DNA of 64,000 nucleotides, from assembly GCA_002398565.1 (NCBI GenBank), contig DGZP01000018.1:35539-99538 (forward strand), in the 5' to 3' direction. This stretch comes from Proteiniphilum sp. UBA4977 (GTDB lineage Bacteria; Bacteroidota; Bacteroidia; Bacteroidales; Dysgonomonadaceae). Below, piece by piece: positions 45,740 to 56,300 of this stretch. The first letter of the stretch is position 1; each line of letters begins with the position of its first letter. A program made the position numbers and the translations under genes. The notes under the pieces were generated by a model, which did no database searches, was not told the origin of the DNA, and was given only the letters and a program-made list of their open reading frames with translations.

Positions 45740-46702
45740 TCACCACCGCCATTCATTTATATATAATCCATTGTCCTGTACATCACGAATTCTGTTCCGG
45801 AAAATGAGGTCTTCCAATACTTCACATACCGTTCCATCGGGCAAAGTATACTTGTATGACAGATGAAAAGTTCTGTTTTCAGCATCGTAGGTACAGTCGC
45901 CATTAGAGTGTACTGCAACGGGCGAATCCGGATGTGGCGAAATTGTTACGGCACCACTGCCGTTCGTCGGGACTTGCAGTAAAAAGATAAAATCTTTTGC
46001 CGGATCCGCACTATTCTTTTGGTCGTAGCGCACTGCGAAAGAGGTAGGCCCGTATGTCTGTAAAAAGCGAATACTATTTGTTTCAGTAGAAATGTTTTTG
46101 TAATTCACCACGTCATCTGTTGTACCATTTTTCCGCTTGGTAACACTCCCTGAGTAGTTGTAATATCCATGCTGTTTGGCAAAGTAGCTGACAGAGATAC
46201 GAATATGGTTGGTAGCTTCAGGAATTGAATCCACATCGGGAGATGAAATGATTCGGAGTGGTAATATATATTCCCCTGTCAGCGATTTAGGATCTTTCAG
46301 AAAGGCAGTCGAGTCAATGATAATAGGCAGGTAACCTTTTAATTTACCTTTGGGTATCACAATTTGCGAAGCATGTCCAAGAGTGTAATATGAAGGGGGC
46401 AATACCGATTTATTGCTTGAGGTTACCAGCGAAGGGTCTACTACATATTCCACAATCCGGTCTTTCTTATTGTCGATCATACCAGCAAAAGTAATGCCTG
46501 CTTCAATTTGCAAACCTTCCCCTACTACTATGTTCCGGTTATAGTCCTGATAGACGAACAATGCCGAAGTATATGGGTAAATATCTTCTCCATCCTCAAA
46601 GCTGCAGGATACCAGAAATAAAATGGCAAAAGTGACAGCAATACCGTAAAGGGCTGAAAAATAAAGATTTTTCATATTTCTCATCTGTTTATATTTATTC
46701 AA
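45740..46702 (-). CDS. DUF1735-type surface lipoprotein (probable glycan-binding protein)
   Basis: Lipoprotein of 320 residues; the lipid Cys is in FAILFLVSC followed by SFEDGEDIYPY. The N-terminal half fits DUF1735/BT_3987-like domains: VYQDYNRNIVVGEGLQIEAG, IVEYVVDPSLV, LPPSYYTLGHASQIVIPKG and YILPLRIIS. The C-terminal half resembles DUF4361 (HGYYNYSGSVTKRKNG, FAVRYDQ, EDLIFRNRI). Such proteins follow SusD genes in many PULs and bind glycans at the surface. Here it is 25 bp after the SusD of pair 3. Start codons at residues 1, 7 and 10 are all possible. Confidence 0.8.
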   Translation of the reverse strand: MNKYKQMRNMKNLYFSALYGIAVTFAILFLVSCSFEDGEDIYPYTSALFVYQDYNRNIVVGEGLQIEAGITFAGMIDNKKDRIVEYVVDPSLVTSSNKSVLPPSYYTLGHASQIVIPKGKLKGYLPIIIDSTAFLKDPKSLTGEYILPLRIISSPDVDSIPEATNHIRISVSYFAKQHGYYNYSGSVTKRKNGTTDDVVNYKNISTETNSIRFLQTYGPTSFAVRYDQKNSADPAKDFIFLLQVPTNGSGAVTISPHPDSPVAVHSNGDCTYDAENRTFHLSYKYTLPDGTVCEVLEDLIFRNRIRDVQDNGLYINEWRW

Positions 46703-46727
46703 TTTTCAAGTAATTCAAATCGTAAAC

Positions 46728-48530
46728 TTATTCCCATCCCGCATTTTGTACCAGCGAGGCATTGTATAACTCCATGTATGGGATTGGTTGCCAAGGGGAC
46801 TTGAAATCTCTCTTTTCAAGTAAAATACGTTCATAAGAGAAAGTTCCGTCATTATTTTTTGTTATTTTCGTGCCATATATCTCTACATTGAGGGCATCAG
46901 GTTTTCCGTCGGGTATCCAGCGACGCAGATCATAATATCGATGTTCTTCAAAACTCAGATCCAACCGCCTCTCGTTGCGTATATAATCCCGGAACTTATT
47001 CTGATCGTTTCCGATAACATTATTTAAATATTGATTGCCAGCCCCATATTTCAGATGTAGTTTCTCGAGTACTGCTTTGGCTGTGAAACCAAATTGATGA
47101 GGATCTCCAGTCACTCCCCATGCTTCATTGGCTGCTTCCGCAAAGTTGAGATACAACTCAGGTTTGCCAAGGATAATGCGTGTCCGCTGGGTGGCTGCCG
47201 CCGTTGCTCCAGGTATCAGTGATACAGTTTTCGGACGCAATAACTTACGCAGGTAATACGAAGTGCGGGATGTATTTCTCAAGGGACTGTAAGCATCAGT
47301 CCCGCTTGTATGGCTTTCTATAGTATAATAATTGCCAGGTCCCATTTTAGAACCATTAAAAGCAACATACAGCGCCAATCTGGGATCTCTGTTGTCATAA
47401 GGTTTATTTTCATCATAGACTGAACTTTCTGTGATTGGATAACCATTTTTATCTGGAAAAGCATCTACAAAGTTCTGAGAAGGATTGTTAAGTGCGGCGC
47501 CATACATAGATGGAGGATAGTTCTCGTTTTCATATAGTTTGTTTCCGGTCAATACAGCGGCCCGGAAAAATAAATCTCGTCCGTTACTATTCCAGTCCTT
47601 ATTTTGTAACTGACTAAAATAATATGCATTACCAATATCTTCCGTAGCACTGGAGACAGGTGCATTCACAAGATTCTGAAAACCTCCCTCTACTGATCTG
47701 ATGGCTTCACCAGCAGCAATAGCAGCATCTTCCCACAGTTTGACATCGTTTACCGGATTAAAAGCAGGGCTGGCTGCATACAGCAATACCCTAGCCTTTA
47801 ACGCCCGTGCACTGATGCCAGAGGCTCGTCCATTCATACTGGCACCAATTACGCGATCGGTACCTTTGTATTCAACCGGCAGATATTTTATCGCGGTGTC
47901 GCAGTCATTGATAATGGCTTTAACGCAATCGGCATATGACGCACGAGGAATTTTCAAATCATCGGTCACTTCCAACACACGGTCACCTACAAGAGGAATA
48001 CCAAGTATCTCGTTATTCGCGGTTGTTCCTCCGAAATTTCTCAATAATTCAGAATAATAATAGGCACGCAGAAAAAAAGTTTCCCCATAGAGTCTCCAAT
48101 ATTCCCGTACATTGTCAATACTATCTTGTCTGGTAGCAATTTTGTAGAAGCGCACAGGCGTGGGGATAGCAGCTTCAGGATTAAACTCCATTTTTGAAAG
48201 GAATTGGTTCAAACGACGGATCTGTCTATAACCATCCACCCAATTATTTAATGGATTACGATCAGGGCTTAGAGCACCTGTCGCGCAGAGATAGTAATCA
48301 CCGGAAAGATTACGGGACACTGAATTGTCGGTCATATTGTCCATTGCAATATCATAACTGTCCGTCAACGCATCATAAGCGTCCATCAGCGGTCCGCAAA
48401 AATAGGCGGCATTAGCAAACACAGCGTCTTCACTCATCGTATTGTCTGTCTGAGGTTCCAAAAAGTCGGAACAGGAATACAAACAGATCATCATTGCCGA
48501 TAAAACTGATAAATATCTATTTTTCATCAT
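46728..48530 (-). CDS. SusD/RagB family lipoprotein (pair 3)
   Basis: 600-residue glycan-binding lipoprotein (MICLYSC, Cys20, then SDFLEPQTDN). SusD helices are visible in FFLRAYYYSELLRNFGG, KARVLLYAASPAFNPV, LYLNFAEAANEAWG and RDYIRNERRLDLSFEEHRYYDLRRW, ending PIPYMELYNASLVQNAGW. Forms a pair with the SusC 15 bp upstream. It resembles pair 4 SusD in the NFAEAANEAWG block, suggesting pairs 3 and 4 are closer to each other than to pairs 1 and 2 (by-eye impression). Confidence 0.94.
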   Translation of the reverse strand: MMKNRYLSVLSAMMICLYSCSDFLEPQTDNTMSEDAVFANAAYFCGPLMDAYDALTDSYDIAMDNMTDNSVSRNLSGDYYLCATGALSPDRNPLNNWVDGYRQIRRLNQFLSKMEFNPEAAIPTPVRFYKIATRQDSIDNVREYWRLYGETFFLRAYYYSELLRNFGGTTANNEILGIPLVGDRVLEVTDDLKIPRASYADCVKAIINDCDTAIKYLPVEYKGTDRVIGASMNGRASGISARALKARVLLYAASPAFNPVNDVKLWEDAAIAAGEAIRSVEGGFQNLVNAPVSSATEDIGNAYYFSQLQNKDWNSNGRDLFFRAAVLTGNKLYENENYPPSMYGAALNNPSQNFVDAFPDKNGYPITESSVYDENKPYDNRDPRLALYVAFNGSKMGPGNYYTIESHTSGTDAYSPLRNTSRTSYYLRKLLRPKTVSLIPGATAAATQRTRIILGKPELYLNFAEAANEAWGVTGDPHQFGFTAKAVLEKLHLKYGAGNQYLNNVIGNDQNKFRDYIRNERRLDLSFEEHRYYDLRRWIPDGKPDALNVEIYGTKITKNNDGTFSYERILLEKRDFKSPWQPIPYMELYNASLVQNAGWE

Positions 48531-48545
48531 TCTGCTTTTAAAAGA

Positions 48546-51500
48546 TTAAAAAGATACGGATACTCCTCCGGTTATTGTTTTTCCCAGGGGAAAATTTCCT
48601 ACTCCAGCGTCCAGGTTTTCAGGGTCAAGATCTTTTATTCTCGAGATGGTAAAAAGGTTGGTACCTCTGACAAACACTTTCACCTTCCCGATATTGATTC
48701 TTTCCGTAAGCATGTAAGGCAGGGTATAACCCAATTCCACATTTCTCAATTTGAAGTAACTTCCATCCACTACCCAATAGTCAGAGGTAATAAAATTATT
48801 GTTCCTGTATTCAGGACTAAGTACCGGGTGGGGATTTCCGTTAGGTAATCCGTCAATCAACACATTGGAGTATTTTCGATCACCATAAATTTGATAATAT
48901 TTATTGTCCAATATACGATCGAAACCACTCAAGCCGTACCCTAACACATCTAGATTGAAGCCTTTATATTCAACACCGAAAGTAATACCATATTCCATAG
49001 ATGGCGTAGTATTTCCAATCACTTCTCGGTCACCGCTATTCACCGTGCCATCTTTATTTGTGTCAACATATTTGAGGTCTCCGACATTCACACGACCAAA
49101 ACTCTGTCTTGGCGAATTACTAATATCCGAGGGATCTGTGAAAACTCCAGAATACCGATATCCAAGCACATCTCCCACTCTCTTGATTTTACGCAATCCC
49201 TTCAATTCTTCAGGATAATCGGGTTCGGCTTCGATTAGTATTTCGCTTGTTCCATAAGTGAGATTGGCGCCGGCAGAAAATTTTAAATCTCCCACTCTTC
49301 TTTCATACATCGCTTCGGCCTCCCATCCCGTACTTTTATATTTCTTAAAATTTTGCATCATCAGTACGGTGTTTTTTCCGCTAACACCCGGCGTCATGTC
49401 GGAAAGATTTGACAATACGCCATCGAGCGTTTTTGCAAAATAACCCACAGATGCCCTGACTGAACGAAATAACAGAAAATCAATACCGGCGTTCAGTTCA
49501 TATGTTTTTTGAAAACCTACATTTGGATTACCTGTTTGGATTTCTCTGGCAATATTATTGAAGCCAGATACTCCATTATATGATCCTCCTGGTTCCCACA
49601 AATCGCGGTAAAGATAGGTGGAAAACAAACCATCAGAGTTATAAGAGGTAGAGCCCAAAATACCATAGGAAGTCCTTAATTTCAAATAATCCAGCCAGGT
49701 TATTTCACGCATAAACGGTTCTTCACTCATAATCCAACCAGCTCCGAAGGTTGGGAAAATACCAAATCGTTTTGATGGAGCAAACGAAGCAACGCCCACA
49801 CGGTTTAAACTGACTTCGGCTGTATACCGATCATTGTACATATAGTTCACCATTCCACCCAAATTCAACCGTTTCAGATCCTGGGCCTGCGTATTGTATT
49901 CTTTCCGTTGCTGGAAATACACCAAATGCGAATTGATGTCATGTTTTCCGAATATCCTGTTGTAAGTAGCCACCACATTGAAAGCATAGTTTCGGTTCGT
50001 GTTAGCGCCACTCCGCGACATGCTTGTAGCCCGTGTTTCCTGCCCCCAGGAGGTATAGGATACCGGATAATCAGAATTTCCGGTCGCCAGCGGCTCCCAT
50101 ACCACATACGTTGCGTCCTGTGTGGATGTGAAGTAATTATACATGTCAAATGTAAACATGGGTTTTATAGACAATCCTTGTATCCATTTATTCAGATCGA
50201 TGTTCAACATGAAATCGCTTTGGATATAAGAATATTCACGTTCAGCATAACCACCATTCATTAATGCTCCGTAGGGATTGTTGCGATTAATGGAGGTGCC
50301 GCCCAGCACATATTCTTTTTCAGGTTGTCCAATATTTTCACCCGGAATAAAAATGGGAAATTCATTCGGACGTGTATCGGACAGCATATTAAAAAATCTC
50401 TGGGTAGACAGATTGGGCCATGATTTATTTTGTAAGGCAGCATTAAATCCGGCAGAGAAAGTGATAAAATTCAAAATCTCATTATCCACGTTGCCTCTGA
50501 TGGTGAACACCCTGTCGCGGTTAGGATAATTGGTATATTTTTCCAGGCCGCCATTGGTCTGGTAACCTACATGTGTAAAAAATCTCGTTTTTTCATTTCC
50601 TCCTGAATACTGCATGTTGGCACGAGTAATGGTCATTTGTCGGTTGAGGAACATGTCATAAAAATCAATGTTGGGATAAAGAATCGCATCCTCGCCAGTT
50701 CTGTATTTTTCTATGTCATGAAACAGAGGATCCATTCCGTTAGCCACTGCTGCAGCATTGTACATGGTTGCATAGTCGTACGCATCAAGATATTTAGGCA
50801 GACGGGACGGTTGTTGAATACCAGATTGAACATTAACGCGAGCGCTGTTCTCAAAGGCTTTTCCCCGGCGTGTGCGAATCATGAGTATACCACTGGCATC
50901 TATACCTCCATAAAGTGATTTCAGCGAGGCATCTTTCAACAGCTCTACACTTTCAATTGTCTCAGGTTCAATATAGTCCAATGAACGTTCTACCCCATCC
51001 ACCATGACTAACAGATCACCTTGTTGACTTCTGAGCCATGTGTTGGCATTCGTAAAACCTGGTACCAACGTGTTGTCCATAGTGAATAAACCGTTGAGTC
51101 TCCCGCCGAGTGAATTAAGAAGAAACATGGTAGGGTTTTTTTCCAAATCGCTACCATCTACTTTTGACCATGAACCCACGGTGCGACGCTCCGTTGTCTT
51201 TCCAAAGAGAGTATAAAGGGTATTTTCTTCTCCGTTGAAATCTAACTCCTTTCTGAGAGTGACTTTACTGGCCTTATCAACGGAGCGAATCTCTGTTGCG
51301 TAACCTTTGGCCGACACTTTCAACATGTCGTCAGAAGGCAATTGCAAAGTGATCCGTCCGTTTTTTCCGGTTGTGTATATATTCCGTTTTTTTGAGGACG
51401 AGACAACAGCAAACGGTATGGCGTTACCTGATTCGTCAATGACTTCTATCTCTACTGTTGCGTAAGAATTACTTTTTTGTGCAACAGCAGGTATTGATCC

Positions 51501-51548
51501 CAACGTAATAAGAAAGAGGAGAATTAACAATATTTTTGATTCATTCAT
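48546..51548 (-). CDS. SusC-like TonB-dependent transporter, divergent N-terminus (pair 3)
   Basis: Outer-membrane importer of 1000 residues with signal peptide (LGSIPAVAQ). An N-terminal beta domain is present but unlike the usual one (VEIEVIDESGNAIPFAVVSS, then DMLKVSAKGYATEI). The plug is also divergent: LNSLGGRLNGLFTMDNT, LVMVDGVERSLDYIEPETIE and VELLKDASLKSLYGGIDASG in place of the common VYGxRGANG. No EEVVVxGYG TonB box is seen; the region LYTLFGKTTERRTVG occupies its place. The barrel ends ITGGVSVSF. It starts 30 bp after the SusD of pair 4, forming a C4-D4-C3-D3 series. Confidence 0.92.
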   Translation of the reverse strand: MNESKILLILLFLITLGSIPAVAQKSNSYATVEIEVIDESGNAIPFAVVSSSKKRNIYTTGKNGRITLQLPSDDMLKVSAKGYATEIRSVDKASKVTLRKELDFNGEENTLYTLFGKTTERRTVGSWSKVDGSDLEKNPTMFLLNSLGGRLNGLFTMDNTLVPGFTNANTWLRSQQGDLLVMVDGVERSLDYIEPETIESVELLKDASLKSLYGGIDASGILMIRTRRGKAFENSARVNVQSGIQQPSRLPKYLDAYDYATMYNAAAVANGMDPLFHDIEKYRTGEDAILYPNIDFYDMFLNRQMTITRANMQYSGGNEKTRFFTHVGYQTNGGLEKYTNYPNRDRVFTIRGNVDNEILNFITFSAGFNAALQNKSWPNLSTQRFFNMLSDTRPNEFPIFIPGENIGQPEKEYVLGGTSINRNNPYGALMNGGYAEREYSYIQSDFMLNIDLNKWIQGLSIKPMFTFDMYNYFTSTQDATYVVWEPLATGNSDYPVSYTSWGQETRATSMSRSGANTNRNYAFNVVATYNRIFGKHDINSHLVYFQQRKEYNTQAQDLKRLNLGGMVNYMYNDRYTAEVSLNRVGVASFAPSKRFGIFPTFGAGWIMSEEPFMREITWLDYLKLRTSYGILGSTSYNSDGLFSTYLYRDLWEPGGSYNGVSGFNNIAREIQTGNPNVGFQKTYELNAGIDFLLFRSVRASVGYFAKTLDGVLSNLSDMTPGVSGKNTVLMMQNFKKYKSTGWEAEAMYERRVGDLKFSAGANLTYGTSEILIEAEPDYPEELKGLRKIKRVGDVLGYRYSGVFTDPSDISNSPRQSFGRVNVGDLKYVDTNKDGTVNSGDREVIGNTTPSMEYGITFGVEYKGFNLDVLGYGLSGFDRILDNKYYQIYGDRKYSNVLIDGLPNGNPHPVLSPEYRNNNFITSDYWVVDGSYFKLRNVELGYTLPYMLTERINIGKVKVFVRGTNLFTISRIKDLDPENLDAGVGNFPLGKTITGGVSVSF

Positions 51549-51578
51549 TTTCTATCAATTTTAGATATTATACTCATG

Positions 51579-53354
51579 TTACCAACCAGGGTTCTGTTTA
51601 AAGTTTGGTCCGATACGGGTATCGTCGAGTTTAATAACAAACAGGTTGTGTCGGTTTTCATAAATCCGTCTCATATACAATTGTTTTTCGAATTTGAATC
51701 CCGTGGGATAGAGAGTTGTACTGTAACCGGGTGCCAATTTGGTAATTTTCATCATCCAAATGTCCCTATTTTCAGGTTGCGTTCCGATAAGCCAACGTCT
51801 CAGATCGAAAAGCCGATGCTCTTCAAAGCAAAATTCTACACGACGCTCATTGCGAACCCTTGTCCTGAAATCATTCTGATTCAAGAATTTTGCATTCACA
51901 TCGGGCATTTTGGCCCGGGAACGCACCACGTTGACCGCTCCTGCAGCAGAATATCGGCTTTGCCCGTGTATTGAGCCTGGACTGCCCCAGGCTTCGTTGG
52001 CAGCTTCTGCAAAGTTCAGGTATACCTCAGCTAACCGTATATAGGACCACACCTGCGGCAATACTGCATTCCATGTCTTACCCATCCATTTCCGGGCGTA
52101 GTATCCGGTCTGGGTATAACCCATATCGGGAATCCCTTGAGCAGTAATTTTACAGTCGGTACTACCTGTTATGCCCTTTCCTTCTTCTTCCTGCCATATC
52201 TTTAATGTTCGGTTCATTACGCTGGCGTTGTTGTACAGGATATTGAAATAAAAACGCGGATCACGACCGACATAAGGATTCTGTTCCAAATGTCCTGATG
52301 CAGGATCACTGATGGGCAAACCAGTAGATTGCATTTCGAAACAGTCTACCAGTTGCTGACTGGCGGCTACACCGTATTTTCCCGACAAAGTTCCGGGAGG
52401 ACGAACAGTGTTAGTATAGGCATCGGAACCCCAGTTTATTTGTGCCCTCCGTCCCAAAAGAATTTCGGTAAGATATTTAGTGGGATCATTGTCTTTGAAG
52501 AGGTAATGATAACCATCATCACCATTTAGGGATGCACCCCATTCCACCAACGAGTACCCTGCATCTTCAGCCGCCTTAAGTGCTTCATCAGAAGCGATAG
52601 CTGCTTCTTCCCAAAGGTTTTTACCATTACCGTTTTCAGTTCGGGCCTGGTCACTGGCCGCATAAAGAAGAATACGTGACTTGAGAGATAGTGCGGCTAT
52701 GCGCGTAGGATGTTGGAATTCTGTTTCGGGAATGACATTTTTTAAAAACATAGCCGCTGAATCACAATCCTTTGCTGCCAAAATATAGGTTTCTTGCATG
52801 GAAGGTCGTGGCAGGTCCATATTGGCGGAAGCATCGAGGGGTTCAAAGAGATAAGGCATCCCACCCCAACGGCGCGTCAAATCCATATAGGCCAAAGCGC
52901 GATAGAAATAACACATTCCAAGTATTTTATTTCTGCTCGTCTCACTCCCCGGATAATGGCTGATATTCCGAATACCGGTGTTGGCCACACGGATGTGTTT
53001 CCACATCTGTTCCCACGTAGCATTGTTAGCCATGGGTGCATCACCGTTATTACGCAGAGAATAATAATTGCCCTGTTGTGCCTGTACTGAAGGTACACCC
53101 GAAAAAGTGGGTGTCGATATTGAATTATCGGTAATATCGTCCCAACTACCAAAAGGCTTTACTCCGTTCTGCAAGTGGAGAAAAAACGGGTTAACGACCA
53201 AATACTCACAATAGTTCAGATAGTTAGTAGAATCCTTAAACACCTTGTCAAAATCGTACCCGTCAGCCTCGGGCATCTTATCAAGATAGTTGCTCTCGCA
53301 TGCCGTGATGATTAACATCAATACAGCAAGCATCTTCGTATATTGTCCTTTCAT
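51579..53354 (-). CDS. SusD/RagB family lipoprotein (pair 4)
   Basis: 591-residue surface lipoprotein (MLIITAC, Cys19, then ESNYLDKMPEADGYDF). SusD signatures: CYFYRALAYMDLTRRWGG, KSRILLYAASDQARTENG, YLNFAEAANEAWG, RTRVRNERRVEFCFEEHRLFDLRRW. It ends GPNFKQNPGW. Its gene is 24 bp after the SusC of pair 4. The family member binds the transported oligosaccharide together with that SusC. Confidence 0.95.
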   Translation of the reverse strand: MKGQYTKMLAVLMLIITACESNYLDKMPEADGYDFDKVFKDSTNYLNYCEYLVVNPFFLHLQNGVKPFGSWDDITDNSISTPTFSGVPSVQAQQGNYYSLRNNGDAPMANNATWEQMWKHIRVANTGIRNISHYPGSETSRNKILGMCYFYRALAYMDLTRRWGGMPYLFEPLDASANMDLPRPSMQETYILAAKDCDSAAMFLKNVIPETEFQHPTRIAALSLKSRILLYAASDQARTENGNGKNLWEEAAIASDEALKAAEDAGYSLVEWGASLNGDDGYHYLFKDNDPTKYLTEILLGRRAQINWGSDAYTNTVRPPGTLSGKYGVAASQQLVDCFEMQSTGLPISDPASGHLEQNPYVGRDPRFYFNILYNNASVMNRTLKIWQEEEGKGITGSTDCKITAQGIPDMGYTQTGYYARKWMGKTWNAVLPQVWSYIRLAEVYLNFAEAANEAWGSPGSIHGQSRYSAAGAVNVVRSRAKMPDVNAKFLNQNDFRTRVRNERRVEFCFEEHRLFDLRRWLIGTQPENRDIWMMKITKLAPGYSTTLYPTGFKFEKQLYMRRIYENRHNLFVIKLDDTRIGPNFKQNPGW

Positions 53355-53378
53355 AAAATTTTCTCAATTTATATTTGA

Positions 53379-56300
53379 TTAGAAAGAAATTTGTAATCCC
53401 AATGAAAATCTCCTCAGGAGAGGATAATATCCGTACACAAGCCGTCCATTGCTTCCATCGCTTCCCTCCGGATCTGCCAACGGATAATTGGGAGCCCATG
53501 TGAAAATATTGTTTCCGCGTAGATAAACAGACAGTTTATCAAGACTCATTTCACTTACCCATTTTTTCGGCACAGTATATGTCAAACCTATTGATTTTAG
53601 ACGGATGTAGGAAGCGTCAAATATATTGGTACTTCTGGTCGCTCCGTCACTTATATTATTGTGTGTTCGATTGGCATCGAAATGATAGGCAGGAAAAAAG
53701 GCGTCCCGATTGCCAGGAGACCAAACATCGGTCTGGTATTCAAAAACGTGATTGGTTAGCCTATGAAGTGGCCATGAGTACGCATCTACCACTACCTTAC
53801 TGAAATGGCTGACACCCTGGAGAAGAAAATCGAAATCGAAGTTATGAAAACTGAAACCACCGCCCAAACTATAATTGTATAACGGATAGTTGGTAGAGTA
53901 ACCCAATGCCACTCTGTCATTTTCGTCAATAACTCCATCACCGTTGAAATCTACCCACTGAGAATCACCCAATCCCATTAATCCTCCACCGAAGCGGGCA
54001 CTGTTCATTTGTTCATTCACATTTTGTATCATGCCGGTGGAAACGTATCCAAATTCCGTAAAAATACGATGTCCGGCCTGTTTTTGGTAGCTTGGCTTGT
54101 AGATAGGTTCGTCACGTGAAATTATGCGGTTGTCACTGAAACTCACAGATGGTTTCACCCAATAGAAGAAATCACCCGTAGTACGCTGATATTTCAATTC
54201 TACCTCATACCCATGAGTTTTGGTTTGACCAAGGTTCTGTTGTTTCATTCCCACACCAAACCAAGCCGGCACCGACTGTCTGTCCAACAATATCTGGTCA
54301 CGGTTTTCCTTAAAAAAATCGACAGTAAGGACAAACATATTGTTTTTCAAAAAAGACATTTCCATGCCAATATCCTGTTTGACTGCTCTTTCCCACTTTG
54401 CGTTAATATTGGCTGCATTTTCCTCAATAATTGGAGTATTGTACGCATTGTTGGTATTCAGACCAGGCCAGTATTTATCATTGCCGTAAACGGATTTTTG
54501 ATTGACGTAAGAGGAAGTATACAGCCAGCGATTGGAAGAAGCGTCGCTACCTACTTCGCCATACGAAGCTCTTATTTTGAATCTGTTCATCACCGGTTTG
54601 AAAAAAGTGAAAAAATCCTCATTGTGTAGATTCCATCCCAAGGCATAGGATGGAAAGAGACCATAACGGTTTTCGGGTGCGAACTGTTCCGAGCCATTAT
54701 AGGCAAGGTTTACCTCCATCAGATAACGGGAGGCATAGTCGTAAGTAACACGGCCAATAAGGCCTTCTTCGAAACGGGGATACTCCACATTGCCCTGTCT
54801 TTTTCGGCGCTGTCCCAACACCAGTCCAGTCACGGAATGTTTGTCGAAAGTGCGCGCATAGTCGACCGACGCCTCAAAGTACCAACTTCTGAAGGGGGTA
54901 CCATTGACTGATTCTCCCAAATAATTGACTGGCGTAGCGGCCTCTTCCGAATCAATCGTGCCTCCACGACCCTTGTAGCGTGTCCACGTGGCATCGGTGT
55001 TCAGATACCAGGTAATCGCATCATACGACCATTCCCTAACATATGCCATGTTATGTGTATAAGCTACTTTTGCATTTGCCGAAAGTCCTTTTGTAAGGAA
55101 GTCCAACTTCTGTTTCAGGTGAATCGTAGCATTCAGGTCTGTTTGTTTCACGGTACGTTGTCCGCTGTAATTATTGGCTACCATTGGGTTCTCGGAATTA
55201 GGGAAACCTGTTCCGGCTATTCTGTAACCCACTTCATCAGGACGGGCAAAATCGGGATATTGTTCTAAAACTTCAGCTGGATATTCGGCAGGTGACACCA
55301 TTGGGCCCAACATATAAATGGGTCTGTACAAACGTTGAGCACTTGTTTCATAGGGACTGTTCCTAACGCCTATAAAGCCTCCTGCATCTAACGAAAGAAC
55401 TGTAGATTTTGTCAGATCCGTATCAATATTGAAACGATAGTTATATCGGTTAAATCTCCATGTCGGATCATAAGTTGGCTGTTTTTTTGTCTTGATAATA
55501 TCGTCATCATATAAATAACTTATTGATGCGAAGACTCTTGCAAAATCGGTACCACCCGTGATATTTACGTTATATTTATTGGAAAACCCAACATCTTTAA
55601 GCATCAATTCCTGCCAGTTGGTATTTGGATAAATATACGGCATATCCTGTGTACGGTAATGCTCGGTTATTTCGTTGGAAAGCAGATTTCCCCAATTGTT
55701 GTCGTTTTTATAGGCTTCGTTCATTACCAATGCAGTTGCATAACTACTCAACGGCGCAATGACATTGATCGGCTGTTTTGCAATTACTTCAGCGCTTGCA
55801 CTCACTTTGACATCTCCCTTTGTACCTCGCTTGGTAGTAATGAGGATTACTCCGTTTGCACCTCTCACTCCGAAGACCGCCGTGGCTGAGGCATCTTTTA
55901 ATACCGAAAGGGTCTCAATTTCATTTGGATCAATATTATTGAAATCCCTTTCAACACCATCGACCAACACCAAAGGGTCACTCTGTACCCAGGAGGATAT
56001 GCCCCGAATGTATATTTTCCCGGCTTCCGCTCCGGGCTGACCCGAATTTTGCACGATACTGACACCCGGAACCTGCCCTGCCAGCGCATTGGTAACATTC
56101 GAAGAAGTCATCTTCAACATATCGTCGCCTTTCACCTGCGAGATCGCAGCTACCGCACTTTCCTTCGTTTGAATACCATACCCCACCACAACTACTTCTT
56201 CCAGTAAATTTTCATTTTCAGACATTACCACATCAACAACTTTTCTGTTGCCGACAGCAATTTCCTGTGTTACAAATCCTATATAGGAAAATACCAGCGT

